From Tractidigestivibacter sp050946515 (GTDB lineage Bacteria > Actinomycetota > Coriobacteriia > Coriobacteriales > Atopobiaceae), in assembly GCF_050946515.1 (NCBI RefSeq), contig NZ_JBMNUX010000013.1, positions 1-64,000 on the forward strand: a stretch of 64,000 nt of DNA, read 5' to 3'. Below the pieces are notes generated by a model, which searched no databases, was not told where the DNA came from, and was given only the letters and a program-made list of their open reading frames with translations. The translations under genes and the position numbers were made by a program. This document shows, piece after piece, positions 24,121 to 33,363 of the stretch. Each line of letters begins with the position of its first letter. Positions within the stretch are counted from its first letter, which is position 1.

Positions 24121-25652
24121 AGAAGCTCGCCGAGGTCCTGAAGGACTGGGAGGCCGTCATCGGCCTTGAGGTGCATACCGAGCTCACCACGCTCGACACC
24201 AAGATGTTCTGCAACTGCAAGCTCAGCCACGACGACCCGCCAAACACCAACGTCTGCCCCGTGTGCCTGGGCATGCCGGGCGCGCTGCCGGTGCCCAACC
24301 GCAAGGCCATCCAGTACATCGTGATGGCCGGCCTTGCCACCAACTGCCAGATTCAGCGCCGCTCGATGTTCTACCGCAAGCACTACTTCTATCCAGACAT
24401 GGCCAAGAACTTCCAGACCACGCAGGGGCCGGTCGCCATCTGCATGCACGGCCATCTTGACTTGGCCGTCTCCGGAGAGGGCGCATCTGAGCGCCCGGCG
24501 TGGGAGACGCTCGCCGGCGACGGCGAGACGCCCATCGAGCGCGAGAAGGACGGCTCATACGTAGCCCCCATCCGCATCCTCAGGATCCACATGGAGGAGG
24601 ACGCCGCCAAGATGGTGCACGTGGGCGGCGAGGAAGGCCGCATCACCGCGGCCACCGAGAGCCTCATCGACTACAACCGCTGCGGCACGCCGCTGATCGA
24701 GCTCGTGACCGAGCCCGACCTGCGCACCCCCGAGGAGGCGCGCCTCTTCATGGAGAAGCTGCAGCAGACCTTCAAGACGCTCGGCATCTCGGACTGCTCG
24801 CTCGAGAGCGGCTCGATGCGCTGCGACGGCAACGTCAGCCTGCGCCGACGCGGAGAGACCAAGCTCGGCACCAAGACCGAGATGAAGAACATCAACTCTT
24901 TCAAGAGCCTCCACGACGCGCTCGAGTACGAGATCTGCCGCCAGGCCGAGGTGCTCGAGGAGGGCGGCATCGTCTACCAGGAGACCCGCCACTGGGAGCC
25001 CAGCCGTCATCGCACCGTCGTGATGCGCGTGAAGGAGACCGCAGACGACTACCGCCTGTTCCCCGACCCCGACCTCGCCCCCTTTGACCTCACCGACGAC
25101 TTCATCGAGGAGGCCCGCGCGAAGATTCCCGAGCTGCCCGACGCCAAGCGCGACCGCTACGTGGCCGACTTTGGTCTGAAGCGGGCGGACGCCGCGCAGC
25201 TTGCGGGCGATCCCTCGACGGCTGAGACGTTCGAGAAGTCCGTGGCGCTTGCGCCGGACAAGGCCGCCAAGACCGTGGCCAAGGTCATGGTGAACTTGGT
25301 GCCTGCCTACAAGGCGCTCGCCCCAGCGCAGATTGCCTCCATCTCGGCCCTGCTCGACGAGGACGCCATCACGTTCTCGCAGGCAAAGGACGTGCTCGAG
25401 GCCGTTGACGGCACCGACCGCGACCCTGCCGCCGTCGTCGACGAGCGCGGCATGCGCCAGGTGAGCGACACGGGCGCGCTCGAGCCCATCGTGGACGAGG
25501 TGCTTGCGCGGTGCACCGACCAGGTGCAGCAGTACCACGACGGCAACAAGAAGGTCGTGGGCTACCTCGTCGGCCAGTGCATGAAGGCGAGCAAGGGCAC
25601 CGGCAACCCCAAGCTCTTCAACAAGCTGCTGAGGCAGAAGCTGGAGGCATAG
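24117..25652 (+). CDS. gatB: Asp-tRNA(Asn)/Glu-tRNA(Gln) amidotransferase subunit B
   Basis: The 511-residue kinase/amidotransferase subunit activates the mischarged tRNA. Signature blocks are WEAVIGLEVHTEL, the FCNCKL...NTNVCPVCLGMPGALPV zinc-type cysteine block, and KHYFYPDMAKNFQ, followed by the tRNA-binding YqeY-like C-terminal domain (VGYLVGQCMKASKG). The start is an ATGA overlap with gatA. A terminator follows about 90 bases downstream. Confidence 0.97.
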   Translation: MKKLAEVLKDWEAVIGLEVHTELTTLDTKMFCNCKLSHDDPPNTNVCPVCLGMPGALPVPNRKAIQYIVMAGLATNCQIQRRSMFYRKHYFYPDMAKNFQTTQGPVAICMHGHLDLAVSGEGASERPAWETLAGDGETPIEREKDGSYVAPIRILRIHMEEDAAKMVHVGGEEGRITAATESLIDYNRCGTPLIELVTEPDLRTPEEARLFMEKLQQTFKTLGISDCSLESGSMRCDGNVSLRRRGETKLGTKTEMKNINSFKSLHDALEYEICRQAEVLEEGGIVYQETRHWEPSRHRTVVMRVKETADDYRLFPDPDLAPFDLTDDFIEEARAKIPELPDAKRDRYVADFGLKRADAAQLAGDPSTAETFEKSVALAPDKAAKTVAKVMVNLVPAYKALAPAQIASISALLDEDAITFSQAKDVLEAVDGTDRDPAAVVDERGMRQVSDTGALEPIVDEVLARCTDQVQQYHDGNKKVVGYLVGQCMKASKGTGNPKLFNKLLRQKLEA

Positions 25653-25742
25653 CAGACGTAGATTCTGGGGCTGCGCGGACGTGGACGCAACGCTCTGCGC
25701 GGTCCCGCGTTACCTTGGCAGCGTGCCCTGCATGCATACGAA

Positions 25743-25776
25743 AAGGAGGCGGGTGCCTTTGGGCATCCGCCTCCTT
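25743..25776. terminator. Bidirectional terminator between gatB and the YegP-like gene
   Basis: A 15-bp stem (AAGGAGGCGGGTGCC with GGCATCCGCCTCCTT, one wobble) around TTTG. On the minus strand it is followed by TTTT, which fits the gene ending at 25810; on the plus strand it ends in GCGTTT. Confidence 0.82.
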
Positions 25777-25809
25777 GCGTTTCCGATTCAGCCTTCCCGC
25801 TGGCCGCCG

Positions 25810-26181
25810 CTATTCAACGTCATGCGAAAGCGAAGAGTCGCCCTCCTCGCGCATGCGGTCGATGCGACGAAGCAGGCTGTCCTTCAGCGGATAGGAGTGC
25901 GACTGGGCAATGTCGCCGCCATCGTCGGGATAGAAGCGGAAGAAGTAGTTGCCAGACAGCGTCTGGAAGATGCGATACTTGGGCGCCGGCACGTGCATGG
26001 TGCCATCGACCGTCGTGTCTTCGATTGCGGCGTCAGCGGCCGTCTTGCGAATCTGGTCGATGCCCGTAAGGCAGTCTTCCTTGCTCGCAAACACCATGGA
26101 CGTGGCAATAACATGTCCGTTTGAGCCGCAGAGATTGAACAGGTACTTCCCGTCGTTCTCGTTCACAACGTACTGACCCAT
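25810..26181 (-). CDS. YegP/DUF1508-family protein
   Basis: The 123-residue protein carries two DUF1508 repeats of about 50 residues: DGKYLFNLCGSNGHVIATS followed by SKEDCLTGIDQIRKTA, and KYRIFQTLSGNYFFRFY followed by LKDSLLRRIDRM. Family members are small cytoplasmic proteins of unknown function. The second repeat has diverged from the usual NG..L..S pattern. An AGGTGA lies before ATG 26181. It is a single gene ending at the hairpin near 25760. Confidence 0.8.
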   Translation of the reverse strand: MGQYVVNENDGKYLFNLCGSNGHVIATSMVFASKEDCLTGIDQIRKTAADAAIEDTTVDGTMHVPAPKYRIFQTLSGNYFFRFYPDDGGDIAQSHSYPLKDSLLRRIDRMREEGDSSLSHDVE

Positions 26182-26259
26182 AAAAGAATCACCTCATCAG
26201 GTCGAGGGCTTTCACATATAGGTATCATTGCCCACCGTCTTCGTTCGAAACCACAAAAT

Positions 26260-26312
26260 ATGGCGAGCGGTTGAATCGGGTAGTGTAACAACCGACTAAA
26301 ACCGCTCGCCAT
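26260..26312 (-). terminator. Terminator of the ior operon
   Basis: A perfect 13-bp stem (ATGGCGAGCGGTT/AACCGCTCGCCAT) with a 27-base loop that can itself fold. Read on the minus strand it is followed by ATTTTGTGG at 26251-26259, and it lies about 65 bases after iorB. Confidence 0.65.
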
Positions 26313-26377
26313 GGATAGCCGTTCGCTCAATGGGCGGCTAACGCATTTTGGGTGCCAAGAAAAGGCGGGGCGCCTCG

Positions 26378-27019
26378 CTACTGGCCCTGTGCCGCAGCGC
26401 GACCGGCGTCAAACGCAGCAAGGTTGGCGTCGATGGTCTTGGTCGGCACGCGACGCTTGATGGCGTCCTTCCACTCGTCCTCGGCAAAGGGCAGCGCCGT
26501 GGAGAGCGCGCCCACCAACACCACGTTGGTGGAGCGGGGGCTTCCCACCTGACGGGCGATCTCGCCGGCGTTGATGCGCACGGCGCCCGCGTCGTCCAGG
26601 CGCTTTCCGATGTTCTCGGGCATGCGCGCGTTGCCGATGTTCACCGGAACTGGCGTGATGGTCTCGTCGTTCACGAACAGGCGCCCACCCTCGCGAAGGA
26701 ACTGCTGGTTGCGAAGGGCCTCGATGGCCTCAAAGGCCACCAGCACGTCGGCGCACCCTGGGTCGCATACCATGGAGTCGACCTTCTCGCCCATGCGGAT
26801 GGTGGTCGAGACCGACCCGCCGCGCTGGCTCATGCCGTGGATTTCGGAGACCTTGACGTCGAGGCCCGCCTCTGAGGCGGTCATGGCCAAGATGTTTCCG
26901 GCGAGGATGGTTCCCTGGCCGCCGACGCCCACCAGAAGGACGGTCATCGTGCGGTCAAGGGTGACCCGCTTGCCAAGGCGGACGGTCGAGCTCTCTTGAG
27001 AAGCTGTTGCGTGAGGCAT
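26378..27019 (-). CDS. iorB: Indolepyruvate:ferredoxin oxidoreductase, beta subunit
   Basis: The 213-residue protein matches the gamma-type domain of 2-oxo-acid:ferredoxin oxidoreductases: VGVGGQGTILAGNILA near the N terminus, the KVSEIHGMSQRGGSV block, and a C-terminal LVGALSTALPF motif. With IorA it converts aryl pyruvates, from Trp, Phe and Tyr, to arylacetyl-CoA while reducing ferredoxin. GGAGGAG lies seven bases before the ATG at 27019, which gives a 24-residue N-terminal extension; an internal ATG near MTVLLVGV is the alternative. It follows iorA by ten bases. Confidence 0.92.
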   Translation of the reverse strand: MPHATASQESSTVRLGKRVTLDRTMTVLLVGVGGQGTILAGNILAMTASEAGLDVKVSEIHGMSQRGGSVSTTIRMGEKVDSMVCDPGCADVLVAFEAIEALRNQQFLREGGRLFVNDETITPVPVNIGNARMPENIGKRLDDAGAVRINAGEIARQVGSPRSTNVVLVGALSTALPFAEDEWKDAIKRRVPTKTIDANLAAFDAGRAAAQGQ

Positions 27020-27029
27020 TGTTCTCCTC

Positions 27030-28829
27030 CTATTCGGACTGAATGCACCCGAAGGGGCAGACCTGCTGGCACTGGCCGCAGCCTACGCACTGGGTGGGGT
27101 CGATCACGGCATGGCCGGTCTCGTCCTTGCCAAGGGCGGGGCAGCCAATCTGGACGCAGCGACCGCAGCGGCGGCAATCGCGAATCACGGGCATGGCCTT
27201 CTTCGTGCGGTCGACCAAGCGGCAAGGCGCCTTGAAGATCACGACGGAGAGAAGGTCGGCGTGCGACGTTGCGGTCTTGAGCGCATCGCGCACCTCGGCG
27301 AGGCTCTGCGCGTTGGCCTCGATGACCTCGTCCACGCCGATGGCGCGGCAGAGGGCGGGCAGGTCGAGCGCATGGCCGGCGGGGCGGTCGAGGACGCTGG
27401 GCTTGTCTTGGGGATCCACGAGCGGGCTGATGCGCGCTCCCTGCTCAGAGAGCGTGATGCCGTTGACGGGGTTGCCCTGCGTTCCGGTCATGGCCGTCGT
27501 GCGGTTGTCCAGAATCACGAGCGTCCCCTTGCCGCCGTTATAGGCGGTGCCCAGAAGGGAGGTGATGCCGGAGTGCGCGAACGTGGAGTCGCCGATGACG
27601 CCCACCACAGGACGTCCCGTGCGCTCGGACACGCCGGCAAGCTCCATGCCGTGGTCCATCGAGAGGGACGCGCCCATGTCTATGACGGAGTCGACCGACT
27701 TGTACGGCGCGACGGCACCCAGCGTGTAGCAGCCGATGTCGCCCGTGACGATGGCCTTCATGCGGCGAAGCTCGCAGAAGACCAGGCGGTGAGGGCAGCC
27801 GGCGCAGAACGCGGGCGGACGAGGCGGAAGGTCGGTCGCCGCATTGAGGTGTGCGGGCTGCTCGACGCCAAAGCTGGCGCGGATGTCTGCGGGGAAGATC
27901 TCTCCGGAGCGGGGCAGGGGAGACGCGGGCGGCTCCTCGAGCTTGATGCCCATGGCGGCAACATGGTCGCGGAAGTAGCGGCAGGCCTCCTCGACAACGT
28001 AGAGGTGGTCGACTGAGGCGGCGAACTCGGCCAGGCGCTTGGGCGGCAGCGGCCAAGAGAGCCCCACCTTGAACACGGATGCGTTGGGCAGCGCCTCGCG
28101 AACGTGGTTGTAGAGGGCGCCTGCGCAGATGACGCCCACCTTTGTGTCGCGCATCTCGACGCGGTTGAGGTCGCAGGTCTCGGCGTACTCGACAAGCGCG
28201 TCCTCGCGCTTGTTGGTGGCCTCGGTGCGCCCAACGGCGAAGGCCGGCATCATGACGTACTTGGAAGGCTGGCTCTCGTAGTCGAGCTGTTTGGGCTCCA
28301 CGCGCTCGCCAGCAGCCTCCACCATGGTGCGCGTGTGCGCAATGCGCATGGTCTCGTGGAGAAGGACGGGCGTATCGAAGCGCTCGGAGATCTCGAACGC
28401 GCGCTTTGCGAACTCGTAGGCCTCCTGCGAGTCGGACGGGTCAAGCGCAGGCACGCGCGCGAAGGCCGCGTAGTTGCGCGAGTCCTGCTCGTTCTGCGAG
28501 CTGTACATTGAAGGGTCGTCTGCAACGAGAAGGACAAGGCCCGCGCCCACGCCGGTGTTGGTGACCGACATGAAGGGGTCCGCCGCCACGTTGAGGCCGA
28601 CGTGCTTCATGGTGACCAGCGTGCGCACGCCGCCCAGCGACGAGCCGATGCCAACCTCAAGCGCGACCTTCTCGTTAGGCGACCACTCGCAGTAGACCTC
28701 CTTGTGCTGAACGAGGTTCTCCAAGGTCTCGGTAGAAGGCGTTCCGGGGTAGCCCGTCCCCACCTTGCAGCCGGCCTCCCATGCCCCGAGGGCTATGGCC
28801 TCGTTTCCTGATAGAAGCTGCTTTCCCAT
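27030..28829 (-). CDS. iorA: Indolepyruvate:ferredoxin oxidoreductase, alpha subunit
   Basis: The 599-residue catalytic subunit has the N-terminal pyrimidine-binding domain (YPGTPSTETLENL), the TPP-binding block GDIGCYTLG and a later GDSTFAHSG segment, and a C-terminal two-cluster ferredoxin domain with CRRCGRC...C (552-563) and CVGCGQCQQVC (581-591). The first cluster motif has the relaxed spacing known for IorA. GGAGAGC lies before ATG 28829; an ATG eight codons upstream lacks a better site. It is the middle gene of a ligase-iorA-iorB operon for anaerobic degradation of aromatic amino acids. Confidence 0.95.
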   Translation of the reverse strand: MGKQLLSGNEAIALGAWEAGCKVGTGYPGTPSTETLENLVQHKEVYCEWSPNEKVALEVGIGSSLGGVRTLVTMKHVGLNVAADPFMSVTNTGVGAGLVLLVADDPSMYSSQNEQDSRNYAAFARVPALDPSDSQEAYEFAKRAFEISERFDTPVLLHETMRIAHTRTMVEAAGERVEPKQLDYESQPSKYVMMPAFAVGRTEATNKREDALVEYAETCDLNRVEMRDTKVGVICAGALYNHVREALPNASVFKVGLSWPLPPKRLAEFAASVDHLYVVEEACRYFRDHVAAMGIKLEEPPASPLPRSGEIFPADIRASFGVEQPAHLNAATDLPPRPPAFCAGCPHRLVFCELRRMKAIVTGDIGCYTLGAVAPYKSVDSVIDMGASLSMDHGMELAGVSERTGRPVVGVIGDSTFAHSGITSLLGTAYNGGKGTLVILDNRTTAMTGTQGNPVNGITLSEQGARISPLVDPQDKPSVLDRPAGHALDLPALCRAIGVDEVIEANAQSLAEVRDALKTATSHADLLSVVIFKAPCRLVDRTKKAMPVIRDCRRCGRCVQIGCPALGKDETGHAVIDPTQCVGCGQCQQVCPFGCIQSE

Positions 28830-28870
28830 GTGCTCTCCGTTCCTCTCGCCCAAGGCTTGGGCGTATAGAC

Positions 28871-30508
28871 CTATCCCTTATTCTCGCGATCGACGAGGTT
28901 CTGCGCACCATAGCGCTTGCGCAGAAGGGGCTTCTCGATCTTGCCCGTGGGGTTTCTCGGCACGGGCGCAAAGATGATCTTGCGGGGGCGCTTGTAGCGG
29001 GGCAGCCCCAGGCAGAAGTCGTTGATGTCCTGCTCGGTGACGGTCTCGCAGCCTGGCTTGAGCTCGATGATGGCGCAGGCGATCTCGCCCAGGCGCTCGT
29101 CGGGAAGGCCAATCACGGCGACGTCCTTCACTGCCTCGTTAGCCGAGATGTAGTCCTCGATCTGCACGGGGTAGAGGTTCTCTCCTCCGGAGATGATGAC
29201 GTCCTTCTTGCGGTCGACGAGCCAGTAGAAGCCGTCGGCGTCCTGTCGTGCCATGTCGCCGGTAAAGAGCCACCCGTCGCGCAGCGTCTCGGCCGTGGCC
29301 ACGGGGTCCTTGTAGTAGCACTCCATGACGCCGGGCCCCTGCACGGCAAGCTCGCCAACCTCGCCCTGCTTGACGTCGTTGCCCTTGTCGTCCACGATGC
29401 GGCACTTCCAGCGATATCCTGGCACGCCAATGGCGCCCACGTGGTCGGTGTTCTCGACGCCCAGGTGCACGCAGCCCGGCCCGGTCGACTCGGAAAGGCC
29501 GTAGTTGGTGTCGTACTGGTGGTTGGGGAAGACCTCGAGCCAGCGCTTGACCAGGCTCTTGGGGACCGGCTGGGCGCCGATGTGCATCAGGCGCCACTGG
29601 TCAAGGTGGTAGTCAGAGAGGGTGACCGTGCCCTGCTCGATGGCCATGAGTATGTCTTGCGCCCATGGGACGAGAAGCCACACGATGGTGCAGCGCTCGT
29701 TGGAGACGGTCTCGAGGATGGTCTTGGGGCTCACGCCGCGAAGAAGCACGCCGCGCCCGCCAACGAGAAGCGAGCCCAGCCAGTGCATCATGGCGCCTGT
29801 GTGGTAGAGCGGCGGTATGCAGAGGAAGGTGTCGTCTGCGGTCTGGCTATGGTGCTTCTGCTCCATCTCGGCCGCCTGGGTAAGGCTCCTGTGGTGGTGA
29901 AGTATCGCCTTGGGAAATCCCGTGGTGCCAGAGCTGAAGTAAATCGCCGCGTCCTCGTCCTCCGAGAGCGGGATCATCGGATCTGCGGACGAGCAGAACC
30001 CCACAAGCTCCTGGTAGGGCTCGGCCCAGGTCGGGCAGTCGTCGCCTACATAAAAGAGCAGCCTCCCACGCGAGATCTGAGGCACGATCTGCTCCACGCG
30101 CCCGGTGAACTCAGGGCCAAAGACCAGCACGTTGGTGTCTGACTTCTCGATGCAGTACTGGATCTCGTCGGAGGAGTAGCGGAAGTTCAGCGGCACCACC
30201 GTGGCGCCGCTCTTGAGGACGCCGAAGTAGATGGGCAGCCATTCGATGCAGTTGTAGAGCAGAATGGCCACCTTGTCGCCCTTGTGGACGCCGCGCGAGG
30301 CCAGAAGATTCGCGAAGCGGTTGGCCTTCTCGTCGAAGACGCGCCAGGTGATCTCGCGACGATAGGGCTCGTCGTCCGTTGTCTCTACCAGCTCGTAGTC
30401 GCGCCACGTGATGCGGCGGCTCTCTCGACGCTGAGGGTTCACCTCAACAAGAGCGACGCTGTCTGGCGTCTTCTGCGCGTTCGCGCGCAGCATGTCGACG
30501 ATGCTCAC
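28871..30508 (-). CDS. AMP-forming acyl-CoA synthetase/ligase
   Basis: The 545-residue enzyme belongs to the class I adenylate-forming family. Motifs are the P-loop YFSSGTTGFPKAI, the GLSESTG adenine-site segment, the hinge LFTGDMARQDADGFYWLVDRK region with KKDVIISGGENLYP, and the catalytic lysine in NPTGKIEK. It would activate or release a carboxylic acid with ATP, CoA and AMP. Its position 41 bases before iorA suggests an aryl acetate or indoleacetate substrate, perhaps running in reverse to conserve energy, but the specificity is inferred only from context. The start is GTG 30508 with AAGGAGG. Confidence 0.9.
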   Translation of the reverse strand: MSIVDMLRANAQKTPDSVALVEVNPQRRESRRITWRDYELVETTDDEPYRREITWRVFDEKANRFANLLASRGVHKGDKVAILLYNCIEWLPIYFGVLKSGATVVPLNFRYSSDEIQYCIEKSDTNVLVFGPEFTGRVEQIVPQISRGRLLFYVGDDCPTWAEPYQELVGFCSSADPMIPLSEDEDAAIYFSSGTTGFPKAILHHHRSLTQAAEMEQKHHSQTADDTFLCIPPLYHTGAMMHWLGSLLVGGRGVLLRGVSPKTILETVSNERCTIVWLLVPWAQDILMAIEQGTVTLSDYHLDQWRLMHIGAQPVPKSLVKRWLEVFPNHQYDTNYGLSESTGPGCVHLGVENTDHVGAIGVPGYRWKCRIVDDKGNDVKQGEVGELAVQGPGVMECYYKDPVATAETLRDGWLFTGDMARQDADGFYWLVDRKKDVIISGGENLYPVQIEDYISANEAVKDVAVIGLPDERLGEIACAIIELKPGCETVTEQDINDFCLGLPRYKRPRKIIFAPVPRNPTGKIEKPLLRKRYGAQNLVDRENKG

Positions 30509-30700
30509 GGTACCTCCTTGGAAGCAAGCAAACGTACTTTATTAACAGCAAGTTGCAATGATAGTTGAGGTATGCGAATGCGCGCGCGAGAAGCGATGCC
30601 GCGTCACAGAGGGATAACCTTGGTCGCAAATGCCGCTCTGTCTCCCAGGGGCTCGCCCAGTCTGAAAGCGCGGAAAATTCGACAAAATATTACGCAGGGT

Positions 30701-30742
30701 TGATTTTTTTCAAATCAGGTTCAAAATATGCTCTCAGTATAA
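30701..30742 (+). promoter_or_regulatory. Possible promoter/operator of the radical SAM gene
   Basis: An AT-rich island within the 298-bp divergent gap contains a small dyad (TGATTT-TTTTC-AAATCA, 30701-30717) and a -10-like TATAAC at 30737-30742, about 65 bases before the ATG. No good -35 box is seen at the right distance, so the call is tentative. Confidence 0.35.
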
Positions 30743-30806
30743 CGTAAGGGAATTACGATAGCCGGCAAGGGTCGGCACATGCCCTCGGGCGAAAGGATCG
30801 TGGAAC

Positions 30807-32339
30807 ATGCAGTCTAAGATTGCGCATGCGGCCGAGCGCAAGGCGTTCAGCATCGCATTGGATCAGGCCATCAAGGGTGTCAGGAGCGATCATCCCGAGG
30901 AGGCCCTCGAGAAGTTCCTGGACATGGGCGGCAAGCTTCTTGCAGACACCGCTCCTGACATGGCAAACTCGCTTCGCCGTGCCTTCTATCCAGGCTCCAA
31001 GTGGGAGAACATGGTCATTGGCCTTGCTAAGAGGATCGATCCCCACATCCTGCACACGGCCGTGCTGAATGGCGCCTACGAGTCCGCCTTCCGCGGCCTG
31101 CGCGAGACCACCCAGTCCGCCGAGAAGTACCAGTGCAACGTGCCTTGGATCATCATCTTCGACCCCACGAGCGCCTGCAACATGCACTGCGTTGGCTGCT
31201 GGGCCGCCGACTACTCCAAGTCGCTGAACCTCACTTATGACGAGATGGATTCGCTCGTCACGCAGGCCGCCGAGCTTGGCTGCCACTGGTTCATGCTTAC
31301 CGGCGGCGAGCCCATGGTTCGCTGGCGCGACATCGTCAAGCTGGCCGAGAAGCACGACGACTGCCTCTTCAGCCTCTACACCAACGGCACGCTGATCAAC
31401 CAGCAGGTCTGCGACGACTGCAAGCGCACGGGCAACATCCTGTTCTCCGTGTCCCTCGAGGGCTTTGAGGATGCAAACGACAGCCGCCGCGGCGAGGGCT
31501 GCTTCGACAAGGTCATGGCCGCCTTCGACCTCATGAAGGCCAACGGCATCCCGTTCGGCATCTCCACGGCCTACACCCGCAACAACGTCGAGTCCGTCAC
31601 CTCCGACGAGTACCTCGACATGGTCATCGAGAAGGGCGCCCTGTGGGCCTGGTACTTCCACTACATGCCCGTCGGCGAGGGCGCGAACGCCGACCTCATG
31701 CCCACGATCGAGCAGCGCGAGTACATGATCAAGCGCATTCGCGAGATTCGTGACTACGAGGGCGGCAAGCCCATCATGACCATGGACTTCCAGAACGACG
31801 GCGAGTTCGTCGGCGGTTGCATCGCTGGCGGTCGCGTGTTCTGCCACATCACCGCAAAGGGTGACGTGGAGCCCTGCGTCTTCATCCACTACTCCAACGC
31901 GAACATCAAGGAGAAGTCGCTCATCGAGTGCCTGCAGCAGCCCATCTTCCAGGCCTATCGTGCTCACTGGCCGTGGAACGACAACATGCTGCGCCCCTGC
32001 CCGATGCTCGAGAACCCCGAGATCCTGCCGCAGATCGTCCACGAGGCAGACGCCAAGTCCACCGAGTACGTCACCCCGGAGGACGTCGACCACCTGTGCG
32101 CTCGCACCACGCCGTACGCGAAGACCTGGCAGCCTGTTGCCGACCGCATCTGGAACGAGGAGCACCCCGGCGGCAAGAAGATCTACGAGGACGACATCTC
32201 GATGATGGACGTCGACAAGAAGGCCAAGATGCTGGCCAAGAAGGACGCTGAGCTCGAGGGCCAGATTGAGGATGGCACCGAGTTCGATGATGCCGCCATT
32301 GAGGAAGTTCGCAAGGCTGCTGGCGTCAGCGCCAAGTAG
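30807..32339 (+). CDS. Radical SAM protein, SPASM-like C terminus, function unknown
   Basis: The 510-residue protein has a helical N-terminal domain of about 110 residues, then the radical SAM cluster motif CNMHCVGC with Cys124, Cys128 and Cys131, a GGEP motif near TGGEPMVRW, and further Cys residues at GGCIAGGRVFCHI, VEPCVF and LRPCPM that suggest an auxiliary cluster as in SPASM or twitch domains. The last 60 residues are charged and probably helical. Proteins of this shape occur widely in anaerobic gut bacteria without an assigned reaction. No precursor-like peptide gene is adjacent. The codons are strongly C-biased, as in well-expressed genes. GAAAGGA lies before the ATG. Confidence 0.85.
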   Translation: MQSKIAHAAERKAFSIALDQAIKGVRSDHPEEALEKFLDMGGKLLADTAPDMANSLRRAFYPGSKWENMVIGLAKRIDPHILHTAVLNGAYESAFRGLRETTQSAEKYQCNVPWIIIFDPTSACNMHCVGCWAADYSKSLNLTYDEMDSLVTQAAELGCHWFMLTGGEPMVRWRDIVKLAEKHDDCLFSLYTNGTLINQQVCDDCKRTGNILFSVSLEGFEDANDSRRGEGCFDKVMAAFDLMKANGIPFGISTAYTRNNVESVTSDEYLDMVIEKGALWAWYFHYMPVGEGANADLMPTIEQREYMIKRIREIRDYEGGKPIMTMDFQNDGEFVGGCIAGGRVFCHITAKGDVEPCVFIHYSNANIKEKSLIECLQQPIFQAYRAHWPWNDNMLRPCPMLENPEILPQIVHEADAKSTEYVTPEDVDHLCARTTPYAKTWQPVADRIWNEEHPGGKKIYEDDISMMDVDKKAKMLAKKDAELEGQIEDGTEFDDAAIEEVRKAAGVSAK

Positions 32340-32359
32340 TAATAGCTTAGAATGTCGTG

Positions 32360-32385
32360 CGCGGCCCCGGAGAACCGGGGCCGCG
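32360..32385 (+). terminator. Hairpin after the radical SAM gene
   Basis: A perfect 11-bp stem (CGCGGCCCCGG/CCGGGGCCGCG) with an AGAA loop lies 20 bases after the stop. There is no T run, so termination may be weak or the hairpin may protect the transcript end. Confidence 0.55.
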
Positions 32386-32494
32386 TCATGTTGAGGGGTT
32401 CGGCGTGCTTTTTTGCATGCGAACGAAAACGAAGACGCGGAAGCCGATGAGTTTTCCCACCGGGCCTTGATGCAGGAAAGAGGGGGCATCGCTC

Positions 32495-33361
32495 ATGTGG
32501 ATTTTGGCAGCCGCGGGTTCGGCGTTCTTCGCCGGCGTGACGGCGATTCTCGCCAAGTGTGGCATTCAGAAGACCGATTCGGACGTGGCCACGGCCATCA
32601 GGACCATCGTGGTCCTTCTGTTTGCATGGCTGATGGCGGCAATTGTGGGCTCCATTCCCACCATTGGGCAGATCACCCCGCATTCGCTTCTGTTCCTCGC
32701 GCTTTCCGGCCTTGCGACGGGCGCAAGCTGGATCTGCTACTTCAAGGCTCTCTCGATGGGAGACGTGAACAAGGTCGTCCCGATTGACAAGTGCTCCACG
32801 GTCCTCACGGTGCTGCTCGCCATCGTGCTCTTTGGCGAGACCAACAACCTTCCGGTGAAGCTTCTGGGCTGCGCAGGCATTCTCGTGGGAACGCTCATGA
32901 TGCTCGAGCGCAAGAAGCAGGACCACGACGTGCAGGGCAACTCGTGGATGTGGTACGCGGTGGGCTCTGCCGTCTTTGCCGCGCTGACCTCGATTCTTGC
33001 CAAGGTTGGCATCGAGGGCGTCGAGTCAAACCTCGCCACGGCCATCCGCACCTGCTTCGTGCTGGTTATGGCCTGGGTCGTCGTCGCCATGCGCGGAAAG
33101 ATGAACCTCGTGCATGGCATCGACCGTCACGAGCTGGCGTTCATCTGCCTGTCTGGCGTGGCGACCGGCGCCTCCTGGCTCTGCTACTACTACGCCATCC
33201 AGAACGGCGTCGTCTCGGTCGTCGTGCCCATCGACAAGCTGTCCATCGTCGTGTCGATGGCATTCTCGGCAATCGTGTTCCACGAGAAGTACACCAAGCG
33301 CTCGCTGATCGGCCTTGCCATCATCGTGGTCTCGACGCTTGCGATGGCGATCTTCTCGTAG
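32495..33361 (+). CDS. EamA-family (DMT) transporter
   Basis: The 288-residue membrane protein has ten hydrophobic segments in two homologous halves. The duplication is plain: AAAGSAFFAGVTAILAKCGI against VGSAVFAALTSILAKVGI, and SGLATGASWICYFKAL against SGVATGASWLCYYYAI. It belongs to the drug/metabolite transporter superfamily, and the two VVPIDK motifs place it with the small-molecule EamA transporters of unknown substrate. The start has AGAGGGGG at suitable distance. Confidence 0.9.
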   Translation: MWILAAAGSAFFAGVTAILAKCGIQKTDSDVATAIRTIVVLLFAWLMAAIVGSIPTIGQITPHSLLFLALSGLATGASWICYFKALSMGDVNKVVPIDKCSTVLTVLLAIVLFGETNNLPVKLLGCAGILVGTLMMLERKKQDHDVQGNSWMWYAVGSAVFAALTSILAKVGIEGVESNLATAIRTCFVLVMAWVVVAMRGKMNLVHGIDRHELAFICLSGVATGASWLCYYYAIQNGVVSVVVPIDKLSIVVSMAFSAIVFHEKYTKRSLIGLAIIVVSTLAMAIFS

Positions 33362-33363
33362 GG

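Noticed and set aside
30753..32489. A 578-codon open frame antisense to the radical SAM gene.
   Set aside because: Shadow of strongly C-biased codons on the other strand; no start site or recognisable domain.
30807..33361. Radical SAM gene plus transporter considered as a RiPP biosynthesis cluster.
   Set aside because: No short precursor ORF with ribosome site and no peptidase was found next to them; the EamA transporter is a generic metabolite carrier.
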